Positions 8,685 to 20,289 of a DNA stretch of 50,976 bases are shown here, in pieces. The stretch comes from Bacteroidota bacterium. GTDB taxonomy: Bacteria; Bacteroidota; Ignavibacteria; Ignavibacteriales; Ignavibacteriaceae. The translations under genes were made by a program, and so were the position numbers. The notes below the pieces were generated by a model, which saw nothing but the letters and a program-made list of their open reading frames with translations, searched no databases and was not told the origin of the DNA. How positions within the stretch are numbered: the first letter of the stretch is position 1; each line of letters starts with the position of its first letter. Location: NCBI GenBank assembly GCA_022573715.1, contig JACZTL010000022.1:1-50976 (forward strand), written 5' to 3'.

Positions 8685-10277
8685 TTATTCAACCTTATAC
8701 AAAACCGACGGAGGATTTGAAAAATAAACGATTGGTCTTAATCCCGGAAAATTGTTTTTGGGATTTAAAAGTCCTCTCAGCGCAGGACGAGTTTGTGCTT
8801 CCATAATTCCAAAATAAATATAATCGTTTTTTTCTTTTTTTATTTTATTCAAAAAATCCTGGTAATTATCTGCAATTGGAATAACATTAAAATCCATATT
8901 TAGATAGTAAGCTATTTGCGGTTTTCTTGCGGCTATTATTTTTCCTCTCTCATCCTCCGGTACATTGGCAAAATACCAATCTCTCAGAAGTAAAATCTCT
9001 TCTGGTCCGGAATCGATCCTTAAAGCATTGTACGAATATGCTTTTATAAAAGTGAATAAACTAATTCCAATTATTATTATAAATACAACCGGTTTTGGCA
9101 GAAAATTCTTTAAAGATTTTTTGTTAGAGAACAACGGGTAAAGAGCCATTATCACATAAAAAGGGATTAAAAAGAGCGAGAATCTTTCGCTGTAAAAGAC
9201 CAAAAGCAATATTAAAAAAAACACTCCACCGCTGATTAAGTACGCAAACTTTTTACTCTTTAAATATTTCAAGGGATTGTTAATAAAAAAGATAACTAAA
9301 CCGAGGACTACCAAAACACCCAACTGCCAGCCAATCAGTCTTTCCATATCTAATAGAAAATGCTCGTAAACATTTTGAAGCATATGAACCCCAAAATTTA
9401 TGGGATCTTTAAATATAACTTCGGTCAATGAAGAAAACTGATTATTCCCCGAATACCAAAAACTGTCCCATGAGATTTTCCCCTTTGCGTAAAATTCATA
9501 AGCAATGTTTCTGTAATTATCGTTATAAAAAAAGCTGCCTTTTTTAATCAAGAGGAAAAATCCCCAGGGTGAGATTGTAATAAAGAAAGTTCCTAAAAAA
9601 ATAAATGCAGATTTAATCTTTGCTTTAAAATCAATTTTCCAATTGGTAATTATTAGTATAGCAAAGAAGAAAATTATTAGGAATGTTCCGTTGTACCTCG
9701 TCAAATAAGCAAGGCCTGTAACAAAAGCAGCAAATACTAAATGAAGATATTTAGATTCGTCTTTTAAAAAGAGAAGAAAAATTGTTAAACTTACGAGAGC
9801 GTTGAAGAACATATCCGTACCGGCACTATAGGTATATTGAATGAAAATAGGGTTGAATACAAGTAATAATCCTGTAAAAAAAGAATACTCATTTGAGAAT
9901 AGTTTTCTTACAACACTCATTGTAAAAAATATTACTACACTTGCCGATAAAAGATTGATGATCATTCCGGCTTTAAGATACTCACCAACCACAAATGCAA
10001 AAATTCCTAGAACTATTTGATACAATGGACCACGGAAAGAATCTATTAGAATGGTACCTTTCAGGAATGCTTTCGCAGAAGTTACATAGCTCCAATAAAA
10101 ATCTGTTTCAACACCGTAGTCGCCAATTTTATGATAAGTAAAACTCACATATGATAATATTATCAAATAAATTAGCGCAAAGACAACAGATAAATATTTG
10201 TAATTTATTACCAGCTGAAAAATATTATCTAATTCTTTAGATATCTCTCTTATTGAAATATTTATTTTTATTTTCAC
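8685..10277 (-). CDS. GT39/ArnT-like membrane glycosyltransferase
   Basis: A polytopic inner-membrane protein of 530 residues with roughly ten or more hydrophobic helices. The first starts near residue 30 and is followed by an acidic, aromatic loop (GVETDFYWSYVTSAKAFLKG) typical of the PMT/ArnT (GT-C) fold. A soluble C-terminal domain of about 110 residues follows the last helix. Such enzymes move a sugar from a lipid carrier to a lipid or protein outside the membrane; the donor and acceptor cannot be told here. ATG at 10277 fits; a few residues upstream of the first helix are charged and cytosolic. It stands alone, divergent from the beta-CASP remnant. Confidence 0.75.
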   Translation of the reverse strand: MKIKINISIREISKELDNIFQLVINYKYLSVVFALIYLIILSYVSFTYHKIGDYGVETDFYWSYVTSAKAFLKGTILIDSFRGPLYQIVLGIFAFVVGEYLKAGMIINLLSASVVIFFTMSVVRKLFSNEYSFFTGLLLVFNPIFIQYTYSAGTDMFFNALVSLTIFLLFLKDESKYLHLVFAAFVTGLAYLTRYNGTFLIIFFFAILIITNWKIDFKAKIKSAFIFLGTFFITISPWGFFLLIKKGSFFYNDNYRNIAYEFYAKGKISWDSFWYSGNNQFSSLTEVIFKDPINFGVHMLQNVYEHFLLDMERLIGWQLGVLVVLGLVIFFINNPLKYLKSKKFAYLISGGVFFLILLLVFYSERFSLFLIPFYVIMALYPLFSNKKSLKNFLPKPVVFIIIIGISLFTFIKAYSYNALRIDSGPEEILLLRDWYFANVPEDERGKIIAARKPQIAYYLNMDFNVIPIADNYQDFLNKIKKEKNDYIYFGIMEAQTRPALRGLLNPKNNFPGLRPIVYFSNPPSVLYKVE

Positions 10278-10469
10278 CTCTTATTTTTTTTCATAATTGT
10301 TGAATTATTTAAAGTCTAAAATAACTAAACCAATTTAAGTCTTCCATTTAAAAAAATAAATGCTATTAGCACCAAAATAGATAACATATTAATAATCACA
10401 TACTATATAAATTTTTATTATTATTTATTTTTAACAGTTAAAATTAATTGTGAAACATAAGATATAAAA

Positions 10470-10763
10470 ATGGAAATTCGATTTATAAGAGCTGCAAGAA
10501 CGGTAACTGGGTCAATGCACTTATTAAAATTTAAAGGAAAACAATTTTTACTCGATTGCGGACTTTATCAGGGCAATCGAAAATTGGCATTTGACGAAAA
10601 TGAATTTGTAAATTATTTTAATAATTTTGAGATATCTCAATTAAGGGAAACTTTTTTGGTTCACGGAGAGTTTGGTAGTCAGCAGGCTTTTGCAAGCAAG
10701 CTAAAATCATTAGCTTATAATAATATTAGGATACCTGAACGTGGTCAAATATTTGAAATATAG
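10470..10763 (+). pseudogene. beta-CASP/MBL RNA-processing nuclease with large internal deletion
   Basis: The 97-codon frame joins both ends of a metallo-beta-lactamase/beta-CASP exonuclease (COG1236 type, normally around 450-550 residues). Residues 1-45 match the family N-terminus (ARTVTGSMHLL, LLDCGLYQGNRK). Residues ~58-97 match the extreme C-terminus (FLVHGE, then IPERGQIFEI). Everything between is gone, including the HxHxDH zinc-binding motif. The fusion point is near 10610-10640 and happens to keep the frame open. It cannot be catalytic. The 3' end overlaps the start of the fibronectin-type lipoprotein gene. Confidence 0.8.
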
Positions 10764-11736
10764 AATTTCTATTGTGCTTTTTTTATCAATAATCTTTAAT
10801 AGCTGCGACAGACAGGAAAACATTGTGCAGGTTGACGACGGAGTACCGCCTGCAGTACCCACACAATTTTCCGTATTCTTTGCCGGCGACGGTGAAGTGG
10901 TGTTACAATGGAGACACAACAGTGAATCCGACTTTGATAAATATAAAGTCTACAGAAGAGTGGCAAACAATGTATTTGATTTAGTGGGAGAGACAAGGAA
11001 TAATATATTTATTGACGATTCACTTTTATACAATCAAGAATATTTTTACAGGATCTCCGCAGTTGATATTTCAGGTAAAGAAAGCAACTTAAGTGGTATT
11101 GTCTCGGCAACGCCAATTAACAAAAATCCTCCGTCTGCACCGAGAGGTTTTCAAATAAATGCCAGAAATTGGGTGGGGAAAAAATCTTTTTATCTAAACT
11201 GGTTCAAAAATAAAGAAAGCGATATTAACGGTTATAAAATTTACAGAAGTGATAAAACCGGTTTTACCGCCGATTCAAATTCTTTTGTAGGTTTTGCACC
11301 CGGGATGGATTTTAATGATACTTCATCTTTTACATTTTACAAAGATTACTTTTACAGAATTAAAGCAGTTGATAAAGGCGGACTGGAAAGCAACGAAACA
11401 AATGAATTTAAAGATCAAATTCTAGAAATACCTGAAATTGTATTCCCGCTTGATAACTCACAAATTAACCAAATAAACAATTTTATAATTAAAGCTCTCC
11501 CCCGGCCTGCTCAATATAAAATAATCGTACAAACAAATGAGTTTTTTGGGGAATTCTGGTCAACGCAATTCAGTTCGGAAAAAACAACAGACACTCTTCA
11601 AGTTCCCTTCACTCCTATTTTTTTAAATGCCGGAATATATTATTACTGGCGTGTAGCAACTTTTACAAACGGTAATTCTTTACCCAACAGCATTTCAAGA
11701 CTTTATAAGTTTTTCTTAACGTCTGAATTTTTGTAA
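10741..11736 (+). CDS. lipoprotein with fibronectin type III domains
   Basis: The product is about 331 residues. It has a lipoprotein signal with hydrophobic core IVLFLSIIF and lipobox-like FNSC near residue 23. Two fibronectin type III-like domains follow, at about residues 38-125 and 132-225 (YKVYRR and YKIYRS strands, then YFYRISAVD and YFYRIKAVD). A C-terminal beta-rich region without a name completes it. It is probably anchored in the outer or inner membrane and exposed, possibly partnering with the next gene. The start is uncertain: GTG at 10741 and TTG at 10753 both precede the signal, and no ATG does. Both overlap the beta-CASP remnant, so the deletion may have removed the original promoter. 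Confidence 0.7.
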   Translation: MVKYLKYRISIVLFLSIIFNSCDRQENIVQVDDGVPPAVPTQFSVFFAGDGEVVLQWRHNSESDFDKYKVYRRVANNVFDLVGETRNNIFIDDSLLYNQEYFYRISAVDISGKESNLSGIVSATPINKNPPSAPRGFQINARNWVGKKSFYLNWFKNKESDINGYKIYRSDKTGFTADSNSFVGFAPGMDFNDTSSFTFYKDYFYRIKAVDKGGLESNETNEFKDQILEIPEIVFPLDNSQINQINNFIIKALPRPAQYKIIVQTNEFFGEFWSTQFSSEKTTDTLQVPFTPIFLNAGIYYYWRVATFTNGNSLPNSISRLYKFFLTSEFL

Positions 11737-11826
11737 GATTATTTTTTTGGTATTTGGACTAAAATATTTTAATCTTTCTCATTAACTTTATTATGGTAAA
11801 TAAAGTTTAATAATATTTGAGATTAC

Positions 11827-13734
11827 TTGAAAAACTTATCTGTCTTACTTCTTTTTATTTGTCTGTCAGCCAGCACTACATTAATAGCACAGAATTTGAG
11901 TGATAGTCTTCAATTTTTAAATAATGAATTCCCTCAAAGTTTATTGCTAACTAATTTTGATAAACAGCTAAATACATTTAGGTTAAGATCAGGATTAAAT
12001 TTTAATAAGCGGTTCGGCAAATTTCAATTTTTTGCAAATGAAAATTTTACTTCAACTTTAATAAGATCTACCGAAAATAATGTTCGCTCCGAGCACTCTC
12101 TATTCATAAGCAGTGCATATAAGATAAACAACAATATAGATTTGGGATTACACATAATAAATAATATTCTTACGGACAGCAGGGATATCGGTATAAATAA
12201 AGCTGCTTTATCTTCTATAACATTTTATACAAAATATTCCCCCAAGAATGATATTTATTTATCCCCTTTCCTAGGATATTCAAACAACAATCAAATTGGA
12301 CAGACTGATTATGGTTTAATTTATGGCTTTGAAGGACTGATGAATGATTATTTGCTCTCTGACATAAAACTTAATTCAATGTTAAGATTAGTTAATGAAG
12401 ATATATTACCGAGGAAAAATTCAGTGAGGGCTTTCAATGTCCATTTAGAAAATAACTTTGATAAAAACATTCAAAATTCTTTTACAGTAAAATACTCGCG
12501 TAATCGTAAAGATTTTTATTTCCTTGCTGATTCGTCTACTGCTTCTATATTTAATGTTAAAAACAACATTCAAAGTAGAATAGAAACTGATTTTTATTTT
12601 GAAGACAGATTAGGAAATGATAATGCCCTTGCAAACATAAAATGGAATATAGCCGGAAGACTACTTTGGAGAAATATAGACAGAGACACACGTTATAAAA
12701 CATCGCCGGTTATTTCTTCTTCATTGTTCGATACACGAATAAATGAACTTAGAATTGAAATGGAAAGTTTGGTAAGTTACACGGGCAGTTTTTTCAAGGG
12801 TGTTTTAAGAATACTTTATAATGAAAGAGATGAAAAAAACACGATAAAAAATTTTGAAGACAACCAAAGTTTATTATTTGAAGAGAAATCAAAATCGGAA
12901 AGCAGAAAAAACAATAATGCAAAAAGAATATCACTAAGTCTTTCCGGAAACTTGAATTTATCCGAATCAGATAAAATAAATTTCAGCCTTTACCAAAACA
13001 AATTAAGATACAATACACCAAGCAGTGAAAATTTTGACGATAGAGATGAACTGTTATCCATTTTAAGACTTCAATATGTAAAAACTTTTACACCATTTTT
13101 TGAAGGATTTGTAAATATAGACGCCACCATTAGTCAGACGGTTTACATTTTCTCAGAGAAAAGCTCTAACAATAATATCAACCGGGTTTTTTCTCTTTCT
13201 GCAGGGGGTAAATATTCTGGCAAAATGGTAAAAACAACTAATTCTTTTTCAGTTTCTGCAAATTATACTGTGTTCGATTTCGAAGATATAAATCCAAACT
13301 TCAAGAGCTTTTCATTCCGTCAATTTACCGCCCGCGATTCCACATCGATCAAATTTTCAAGGAGACTTTCATTATTATCTTACAATTATATTAAACTTTC
13401 AGAGCAAGGAAATTTACAATGGAATGAATTTACTACAACACCAACCAGGTATTTAGAAGAAATCTTTTCAGAAACAAAATTAATTGTAAAGTCTTCACGC
13501 CTATCATATGCAATCGGCTTAAGAATTTTCTTATTAAACACTTATAATTACAGAGGGGCAGAAAAAGTTATCGACTCAAAATTTTTAAGTATTGCGCCAA
13601 TTACGGAAATAAAATTCGAGTTATTAGATGTTTTATATTTTAGACTTTATGGTTGGTATGAATTTATAACTTTAAATAACGGACAAAGCAAGCAGGAAAC
13701 AAATTTATCTATGCAAATGAATTATTATTTTTAA
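11827..13734 (+). CDS. exported beta-rich, probable outer membrane protein
   Basis: The product is 635 residues from a TTG start, which places a clean signal peptide at the N-terminus (MKNLSVLLLFICLSASTTLIAQ, cleavage after about residue 22). The rest alternates polar and hydrophobic residues in beta-strand fashion. It is rich in Asn and Ser and ends in MNYYF; a terminal aromatic is typical of outer membrane barrels. I recognise no named family. It follows the fibronectin lipoprotein by 90 nt and precedes the RsbW-like gene by 54 nt, so the three could be co-transcribed. Confidence 0.6.
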   Translation: MKNLSVLLLFICLSASTTLIAQNLSDSLQFLNNEFPQSLLLTNFDKQLNTFRLRSGLNFNKRFGKFQFFANENFTSTLIRSTENNVRSEHSLFISSAYKINNNIDLGLHIINNILTDSRDIGINKAALSSITFYTKYSPKNDIYLSPFLGYSNNNQIGQTDYGLIYGFEGLMNDYLLSDIKLNSMLRLVNEDILPRKNSVRAFNVHLENNFDKNIQNSFTVKYSRNRKDFYFLADSSTASIFNVKNNIQSRIETDFYFEDRLGNDNALANIKWNIAGRLLWRNIDRDTRYKTSPVISSSLFDTRINELRIEMESLVSYTGSFFKGVLRILYNERDEKNTIKNFEDNQSLLFEEKSKSESRKNNNAKRISLSLSGNLNLSESDKINFSLYQNKLRYNTPSSENFDDRDELLSILRLQYVKTFTPFFEGFVNIDATISQTVYIFSEKSSNNNINRVFSLSAGGKYSGKMVKTTNSFSVSANYTVFDFEDINPNFKSFSFRQFTARDSTSIKFSRRLSLLSYNYIKLSEQGNLQWNEFTTTPTRYLEEIFSETKLIVKSSRLSYAIGLRIFLLNTYNYRGAEKVIDSKFLSIAPITEIKFELLDVLYFRLYGWYEFITLNNGQSKQETNLSMQMNYYF

Positions 13735-13788
13735 TTTAAAATTAAAATAACTATTATAGAACTATCCAAAAAAAAACTATAACTAATT

Positions 13789-14199
13789 TTGCCAGAAAAG
13801 AATTATCATTTAGAAATAGAAAGCGATCCAAATAACTTAATTACTATTGAAGAATTTGTAAATTATTTTGCAAAGGATCTGCAACTGGGTGAGGAAAAAT
13901 TAACTGCTCTTCTTTTATCTGTCACCGAAGCAGCTACTAATGCTATTAAGCACGGAAACAAGTGCGATGTTAACAAATTAGTTAAAATTGATGTTAATGT
14001 TGAGGGTGATACATTAAGAATAATAGTGAAAGATGAGGGAGAAGGGTTTGATCCTGCAAAAGTACCTGATCCAACCGAACCGGATAATCTTCTTAAAGAT
14101 TCCGGAAGAGGATTATATTTGATGAAAGTTTATATGAGCAACATTAAATTCAATATTACACCTACAGGCACCGAAGCTATTATTGAATTAAAAATATAA
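13789..14199 (+). CDS. RsbW/SpoIIAB-like anti-sigma factor or sensor-type kinase
   Basis: A 136-residue GHKL ATPase domain. The N box is SVTEAATNAIKHGNK (E, N and H of the family). The G1 box is VKDEGEGFDP and the G2 box is DSGRGLYLMKVYM. Proteins of this shape bind ATP and phosphorylate an anti-sigma antagonist or sequester a sigma factor; no partner gene is adjacent. The start is TTG at 13789, the only candidate before the first conserved strand. Its stop at 14197-14199 touches the stop of the convergent mdh gene with no base between them. Confidence 0.8.
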   Translation: MPEKNYHLEIESDPNNLITIEEFVNYFAKDLQLGEEKLTALLLSVTEAATNAIKHGNKCDVNKLVKIDVNVEGDTLRIIVKDEGEGFDPAKVPDPTEPDNLLKDSGRGLYLMKVYMSNIKFNITPTGTEAIIELKI

Positions 14200-15132
<933 letters not shown>

Positions 15133-15237
15133 TCAGTATTTGATTTTTTAAAAACATTATTTAGAAGATGTAAATCACAATTAACTATTGTAAAATACGA
15201 TAAATTTTGATATAGTTTAATACATATTTAAGTTTGA

Positions 15238-16254
<1,017 letters not shown>

Positions 16255-16277
16255 TTTTATATGATTTAAATAATAAA

Positions 16278-16311
16278 AAAACCCAATACGTCAAGTGAAG
16301 GATTGGGTTTT
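16278..16311. terminator. bidirectional terminator between mdh and rpmA
   Basis: AAAACCCAAT pairs with ATTGGGTTTT around a 14-nt loop. With A-runs before and T-runs after, it can serve both the plus-strand mdh and the minus-strand rplU-rpmA operon. Confidence 0.8.
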
Positions 16312-16333
16312 AATTTTAAATATGTTGTCCCGG

Positions 16334-16597
16334 TTAATTGCTCAAAGATTCATAAACATTAATATATTTACGGTTATTTCTTTTTACTTCAAACTTTACA
16401 TATCCGTCTGCTATCGCAAATAAAGTGTCGTCACCGCCTCTCATAACATTTGTTCCCGGATGAAATTTAGTTCCTCTTTGTCTTATTAAAATATTACCGG
16501 CAACAACTCTTTCTCCTCCGAATTTTTTGACACCAAGTCTTTTTGCGTTACTGTCTCTTCCGTTTCTGGTTGAGCCCTGTCCTTTTTTGTGAGCCAT
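16334..16597 (-). CDS. rpmA: 50S ribosomal protein L27
   Basis: An 87-residue ribosomal protein near the peptidyl transferase centre. The N-terminus [23 protein letters not shown] is the classic L27 start without the Firmicutes-type cleavable extension, followed by [10 protein letters not shown]. It overlaps the rplU stop by one base, in the usual rplU-rpmA order. Confidence 0.97.
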   Translation of the reverse strand: MAHKKGQGSTRNGRDSNAKRLGVKKFGGERVVAGNILIRQRGTKFHPGTNVMRGGDDTLFAIADGYVKFEVKRNNRKYINVYESLSN

Positions 16598-17040
16598 TAT
16601 TTAGTCTCCTTAGTTTCTACCTTTGCTTCAGCTATTTTAGTTTTTTCTGCAGCTTTTGGTTCCTTAACAACCTTAGTATCTAAAGTAGTCTTTACTTCTT
16701 TAGTATCTTTTGTAGCTTTAATTTCTTTTGTTAAAGCAATTTTTGTAATTTCAATTCTTGTTAATTGCTGTCTGTGTCCGTTAGATTTTTGATATCCTGT
16801 TCTTCTTTTTTTCTTAAAGACAATAACTTTGTCATCTTTTAGATGTTCTAAAATCTTAGCTGAAACTTTAGCACCTTTAACGAACGGAGCACCGAAATTA
16901 GTTTTTTTATCGTCACTAACCATAAGCACATCATTAAATGTAATTTTGGAATCTACTTTTTCATTTAATTTTGGAACGTAATATTTTGTTTTTTCAGTTA
17001 CCTTAAATTGATGTCCGGCTATATCAACAACAGCGTACAT
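16597..17040 (-). CDS. rplU: 50S ribosomal protein L21 with acidic-basic C-terminal tail
   Basis: The L21 core occupies about residues 1-101 ([14 protein letters not shown] at the start, [16 protein letters not shown] near the end). A ~46-residue tail follows, made almost only of K, E, T, A and V, which the family does not normally have. ATG at 17040 is chosen because AGAGGTG ends 3 nt before it; the in-frame GTG at 17046 lies inside that ribosome-binding site. It is first in the rplU-rpmA operon. L21 is an early-assembly protein of the large subunit; a solvent-side tail could be tolerated there. Confidence 0.94.
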   Translation of the reverse strand: MYAVVDIAGHQFKVTEKTKYYVPKLNEKVDSKITFNDVLMVSDDKKTNFGAPFVKGAKVSAKILEHLKDDKVIVFKKKRRTGYQKSNGHRQQLTRIEITKIALTKEIKATKDTKEVKTTLDTKVVKEPKAAEKTKIAEAKVETKETK

Positions 17041-17239
17041 TTTCACCTCTTTTTTCTAAAAATTAGTGTGTTAAATTAAACAATTCTCTTTTGCAAGTCA
17101 ATCAAATTGAAGTTTAATTGCTCAATAAATTTTGTATTATTAACAATAATCTCATCAATTTAAAAGAGAATTCCGATAGCTCACCTATTTCGCTTTTAAC
17201 TTTAATTTTAAAATTACGGATTCAAAGATATGTTAATTA
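17041..17239 (-). promoter_or_regulatory. leader and promoter region of rplU-rpmA
   Basis: About 200 AT-rich bases without a gene precede rplU. The minus strand has TTGATT/TTGACT boxes near 17100-17110 upstream of TTTAAT-like boxes, but the spacing is not decisive. No conserved RNA leader was recognised. Confidence 0.3.
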
Positions 17240-17369
17240 TTCCAAGTCCTTAATTTATACCTCTCCCCGTAATTTGCATAAATTAAGTTGAAACCTATTT
17301 TTCTAAATTGTATTGCAAGAACTCAATGTTATCAGCATTATCATCAACGAGTAATATATTTTTTTTCAC
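17240..17369 (-). pseudogene. response-regulator receiver domain remnant, frameshifted
   Basis: From GTG at 17369 (overlapping the TGA of the Gfo/Idh gene) the minus strand encodes VKKNILLVDDNADNIEF and continues as LQYNLEK, then TAG at 17305-17303. This is the first strand, acidic pair and first helix of a CheY-like receiver. Shifting the frame by one base restores KIGFNLIYANYGER, the expected next strand, before similarity fades near 17240. The rest of the regulator, including the phospho-acceptor Asp, is missing. It is a dead 5' fragment, once translationally coupled to the upstream gene. Confidence 0.7.
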
Positions 17370-18370
17370 TTAAGTATAACTTCTTTTTGTTCGGCAGAAG
17401 ATTTATACATAGCTTCAACAATTTTCATCCTTTCAAGTGCTTCTTCACCTGAGGAAATAATAGGATTTGTTCCCCTGATTGCTCCAATAAAACTTTTTAA
17501 TTCATTAAGATAGGATTTTTGAAACAATACTGCAGAACTCTCTGTCTGAGAAGAGCCAGCTTCAATATACTGATCTTCATATTTTTTATAAACTCTGAAG
17601 GGATTCAGTGTTGCATATCCTTTTGTACCGTAAACAGTAAAATAATGCGAATCCTTTTCCATCGGTAATGACCAACTTGTCTCTAAACTAATTAACCGGG
17701 AATTATTGCATCTTAAAAAACTAATTGATGAATCTTCTATATTTTTTGTGTTTTGATAAAAGTTTTGAGTTGAAACGGATTCTATTTTCGGATAATCTAA
17801 AAGCCAAAGTGCCAAATCTAAAAGTACAATCCCCAAATCAATAATTACTCCACCACCGGATTCTTCTTTTTGCATAAACCATGCTTGATCACTACTCTGT
17901 CTTCTTATCCAACCCCCTTTTATGTAAAATATTTTTCCTATCCCATCAGAACTTATTATACTTTTTAATAGCATTGCATCCGGTCTATGGCGAAGATTCA
18001 TTCCAACTATAACAAGTTTATTTGCCTTTTTTGCTGCTTCTATAACCGGCATACCCTCTTCATATGAACGAACAAAAGGTTTTTCAACCAAAATATGCTT
18101 TCCATAATTAAGTGATTTTATTGCAACTTCGGAGTGCGAACTTGTAGGAGTGGCTATAATTACAGCATCCACATCACTGTTTTCTAATAATTCTTTGTAA
18201 TTTGAATATCTGTTAGGAACGTTAAATTTATCGGCAATAGCGGTGAGTTTTCTTTTATCAATTTCCGAGACTGCAGTAACTTCAGCATTTGATAATTTTG
18301 CTATGTTTGGTAAATGAACAAGTTGAGCAATACCCCCCAAACCTATAACGCCAACTTTAGTTTTCTCCAT
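17366..18370 (-). CDS. Gfo/Idh/MocA family oxidoreductase
   Basis: A 334-residue NAD(P)-dependent dehydrogenase. The Rossmann motif VGVIGLGGIAQLVHLPNI lies at residues 6-23, the family hallmark EKPF occurs near residue 95 and an alpha/beta C-terminal domain follows. Members act on sugars, inositol or bile pigments; the substrate here is unknown. Its start overlaps the dxs stop by one base, placing it in the xseAB-dxs operon. Confidence 0.88.
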   Translation of the reverse strand: MEKTKVGVIGLGGIAQLVHLPNIAKLSNAEVTAVSEIDKRKLTAIADKFNVPNRYSNYKELLENSDVDAVIIATPTSSHSEVAIKSLNYGKHILVEKPFVRSYEEGMPVIEAAKKANKLVIVGMNLRHRPDAMLLKSIISSDGIGKIFYIKGGWIRRQSSDQAWFMQKEESGGGVIIDLGIVLLDLALWLLDYPKIESVSTQNFYQNTKNIEDSSISFLRCNNSRLISLETSWSLPMEKDSHYFTVYGTKGYATLNPFRVYKKYEDQYIEAGSSQTESSAVLFQKSYLNELKSFIGAIRGTNPIISSGEEALERMKIVEAMYKSSAEQKEVILK

Positions 18371-20289
18371 TACATCACAACCTCGGAGGTGACATTTTTT
18401 CTTGAGAAAAATAATTTTACTTTTTCAGTAATACCGTCGGGATCAATTCCAATCTTTTCGTGCAATTGAGATTGCGTTCCATGGTCAATAAATTTGTCAG
18501 GTAAACCAATTCTTAAAATTTCAACGTTATAATTTTTTAAAGTACAATATTCTAAAACCGCACTTCCAAAACCACCGAGTAATGAACTTTCTTCAAGTGT
18601 TACAATTTTTGAATGTCTTTTTACAACATCATCTATGTATGCTTCATCTAACGGTTTTATGAAACGCATATTTGTAACTTCGCAATTAATTCCATCTTCT
18701 TTCAGTTTCTCAGCAGCTATTGTTGAATAATTTACCATAAGCCCTACAGCAAGTAGCGCAACATCATCTCCATCAATAAGTTTTTCACTTTTACCTATTT
18801 CAATTGTATCAAAGTTTTCTTTCATCGGTACACCAAGTCCTGCACCTCGAGGATATCTTAAAGCAATCGGTCCGCCTTCATATTTAACCGCTGTATAGAG
18901 CATATCTCTTAATTCGGATTCATCTTTAGGAGCCATTAAAACCATACCGGGTATAAATCTTAAATATGAAAGATCGAATGCACCATGATGGGTTGGTCCA
19001 TCGGCTCCTACAAGACCGGCTCTATCTAAAGCAAACACAACATTTAATTTTTGAATACTTACATCGTGAATAATTTGATCAAATGCTCTTTGCAAGAAAG
19101 TTGAATAAATTGCCAAAACAGGCTTAATACCCCGGGTTGCAAGTCCGGCGGCAAATGTTACTGCATGTGCTTCTGCAATGCCAACATCACAGTAATTATT
19201 CGGACATTCTTTTTTAACCAAATTTAATCCAGTACCATCAGGCATAGCAGCAGTAATAGCCATAACTTCAGGCATTTCTTTTATAATTTGAACAAGTGCT
19301 TTACCGAATACAGAAGTATAGGAAGGAGGACCGGCTTTCTTTTTATAAGCAACACCGGTTACTTTATCGAATGGAGAAGAAGCGTGCAGTTTTTGTTCAT
19401 CACCTTCGGCAGGCGTATATCCTTTCCCTTTTTCTGTCATAGCGTGTATAAGTATAGGTCCTTTTAAATCTTTTACTTGTTCAAAAATTCTTACAAGTTT
19501 GCCTACATTATTTCCGTTTACAGGACCAAAATATCTAAAGCCCAATGCTTCAAACAACATTCCGGGAGTAATTATAGCTTTTATACCTCCCCCGACTTTC
19601 CCTACAATTTTTCTTAATCTGTCACCGAATTGATCTAATTTCCCGGTCAAATCCCAAACTTGCCCTTTCAATTTATTATAATCGGGATGAGCAATCATCT
19701 CAGTAAAATAGTTAGCAATTTGCCATCTGTTTGGTGCTATTGACATACGGTTATCATTAAAAACAACAATAAGGTCGGAGTGTAAAAGTCCTGAGTTATT
19801 TAATGCTTCATAAGCCAAACCACCTGTCATTGCTCCGTCACCTGTAATTGAAATAACTTTTCGATTTTCTTTTTTCATATCGCGGGCAACAGCCATTCCC
19901 AAAGCTGCTGAAATAGATGTGGAAGCATGCCCGGCACCGAAAGTATCATATTCACTTTCACTTCTTTTCAGAAAACCACTGATACCGTTTAACAATCTAA
20001 TTGACTTCAATGCTTCTTTTCTACCGGTTAATATTTTGTGTGGGTAAGCTTGATGACCTGTATCCCATACGACCAAATCATGAGGTGTATTAAATACTTT
20101 ATGAACAGCTACTGCAATTTCTACTGCACCAAGACCGCCGCCAAAGTGTCCCCCAATTTCAGAAATTGTGTCTATCATATACTGTCTAATTTCTGAACAT
20201 AAAGTATTAAGTTCTGCAATACTTAAGTTTTTCAGATCAGATGGGTAATCTACTTTTGATAATATTTTAAATTTTTTTTCATCTATCAT
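18370..20289 (-). CDS. dxs: 1-deoxy-D-xylulose-5-phosphate synthase
   Basis: The thiamine-diphosphate enzyme that joins pyruvate and glyceraldehyde 3-phosphate, the first step of the MEP isoprenoid pathway and a source for thiamine and B6. It has 639 residues. Visible are GHQAYPHK in the N-terminal part, the TPP/Mg motif GDGAMTGG with N downstream near residue 155, DRAGLVGADGPTHHG in the transketolase-like middle domain, and a C-terminal transketolase domain. It overlaps xseB by 4 nt (ATGA), the frequent xseA-xseB-dxs type of arrangement. Confidence 0.97.
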   Translation of the reverse strand: MIDEKKFKILSKVDYPSDLKNLSIAELNTLCSEIRQYMIDTISEIGGHFGGGLGAVEIAVAVHKVFNTPHDLVVWDTGHQAYPHKILTGRKEALKSIRLLNGISGFLKRSESEYDTFGAGHASTSISAALGMAVARDMKKENRKVISITGDGAMTGGLAYEALNNSGLLHSDLIVVFNDNRMSIAPNRWQIANYFTEMIAHPDYNKLKGQVWDLTGKLDQFGDRLRKIVGKVGGGIKAIITPGMLFEALGFRYFGPVNGNNVGKLVRIFEQVKDLKGPILIHAMTEKGKGYTPAEGDEQKLHASSPFDKVTGVAYKKKAGPPSYTSVFGKALVQIIKEMPEVMAITAAMPDGTGLNLVKKECPNNYCDVGIAEAHAVTFAAGLATRGIKPVLAIYSTFLQRAFDQIIHDVSIQKLNVVFALDRAGLVGADGPTHHGAFDLSYLRFIPGMVLMAPKDESELRDMLYTAVKYEGGPIALRYPRGAGLGVPMKENFDTIEIGKSEKLIDGDDVALLAVGLMVNYSTIAAEKLKEDGINCEVTNMRFIKPLDEAYIDDVVKRHSKIVTLEESSLLGGFGSAVLEYCTLKNYNVEILRIGLPDKFIDHGTQSQLHEKIGIDPDGITEKVKLFFSRKNVTSEVVM

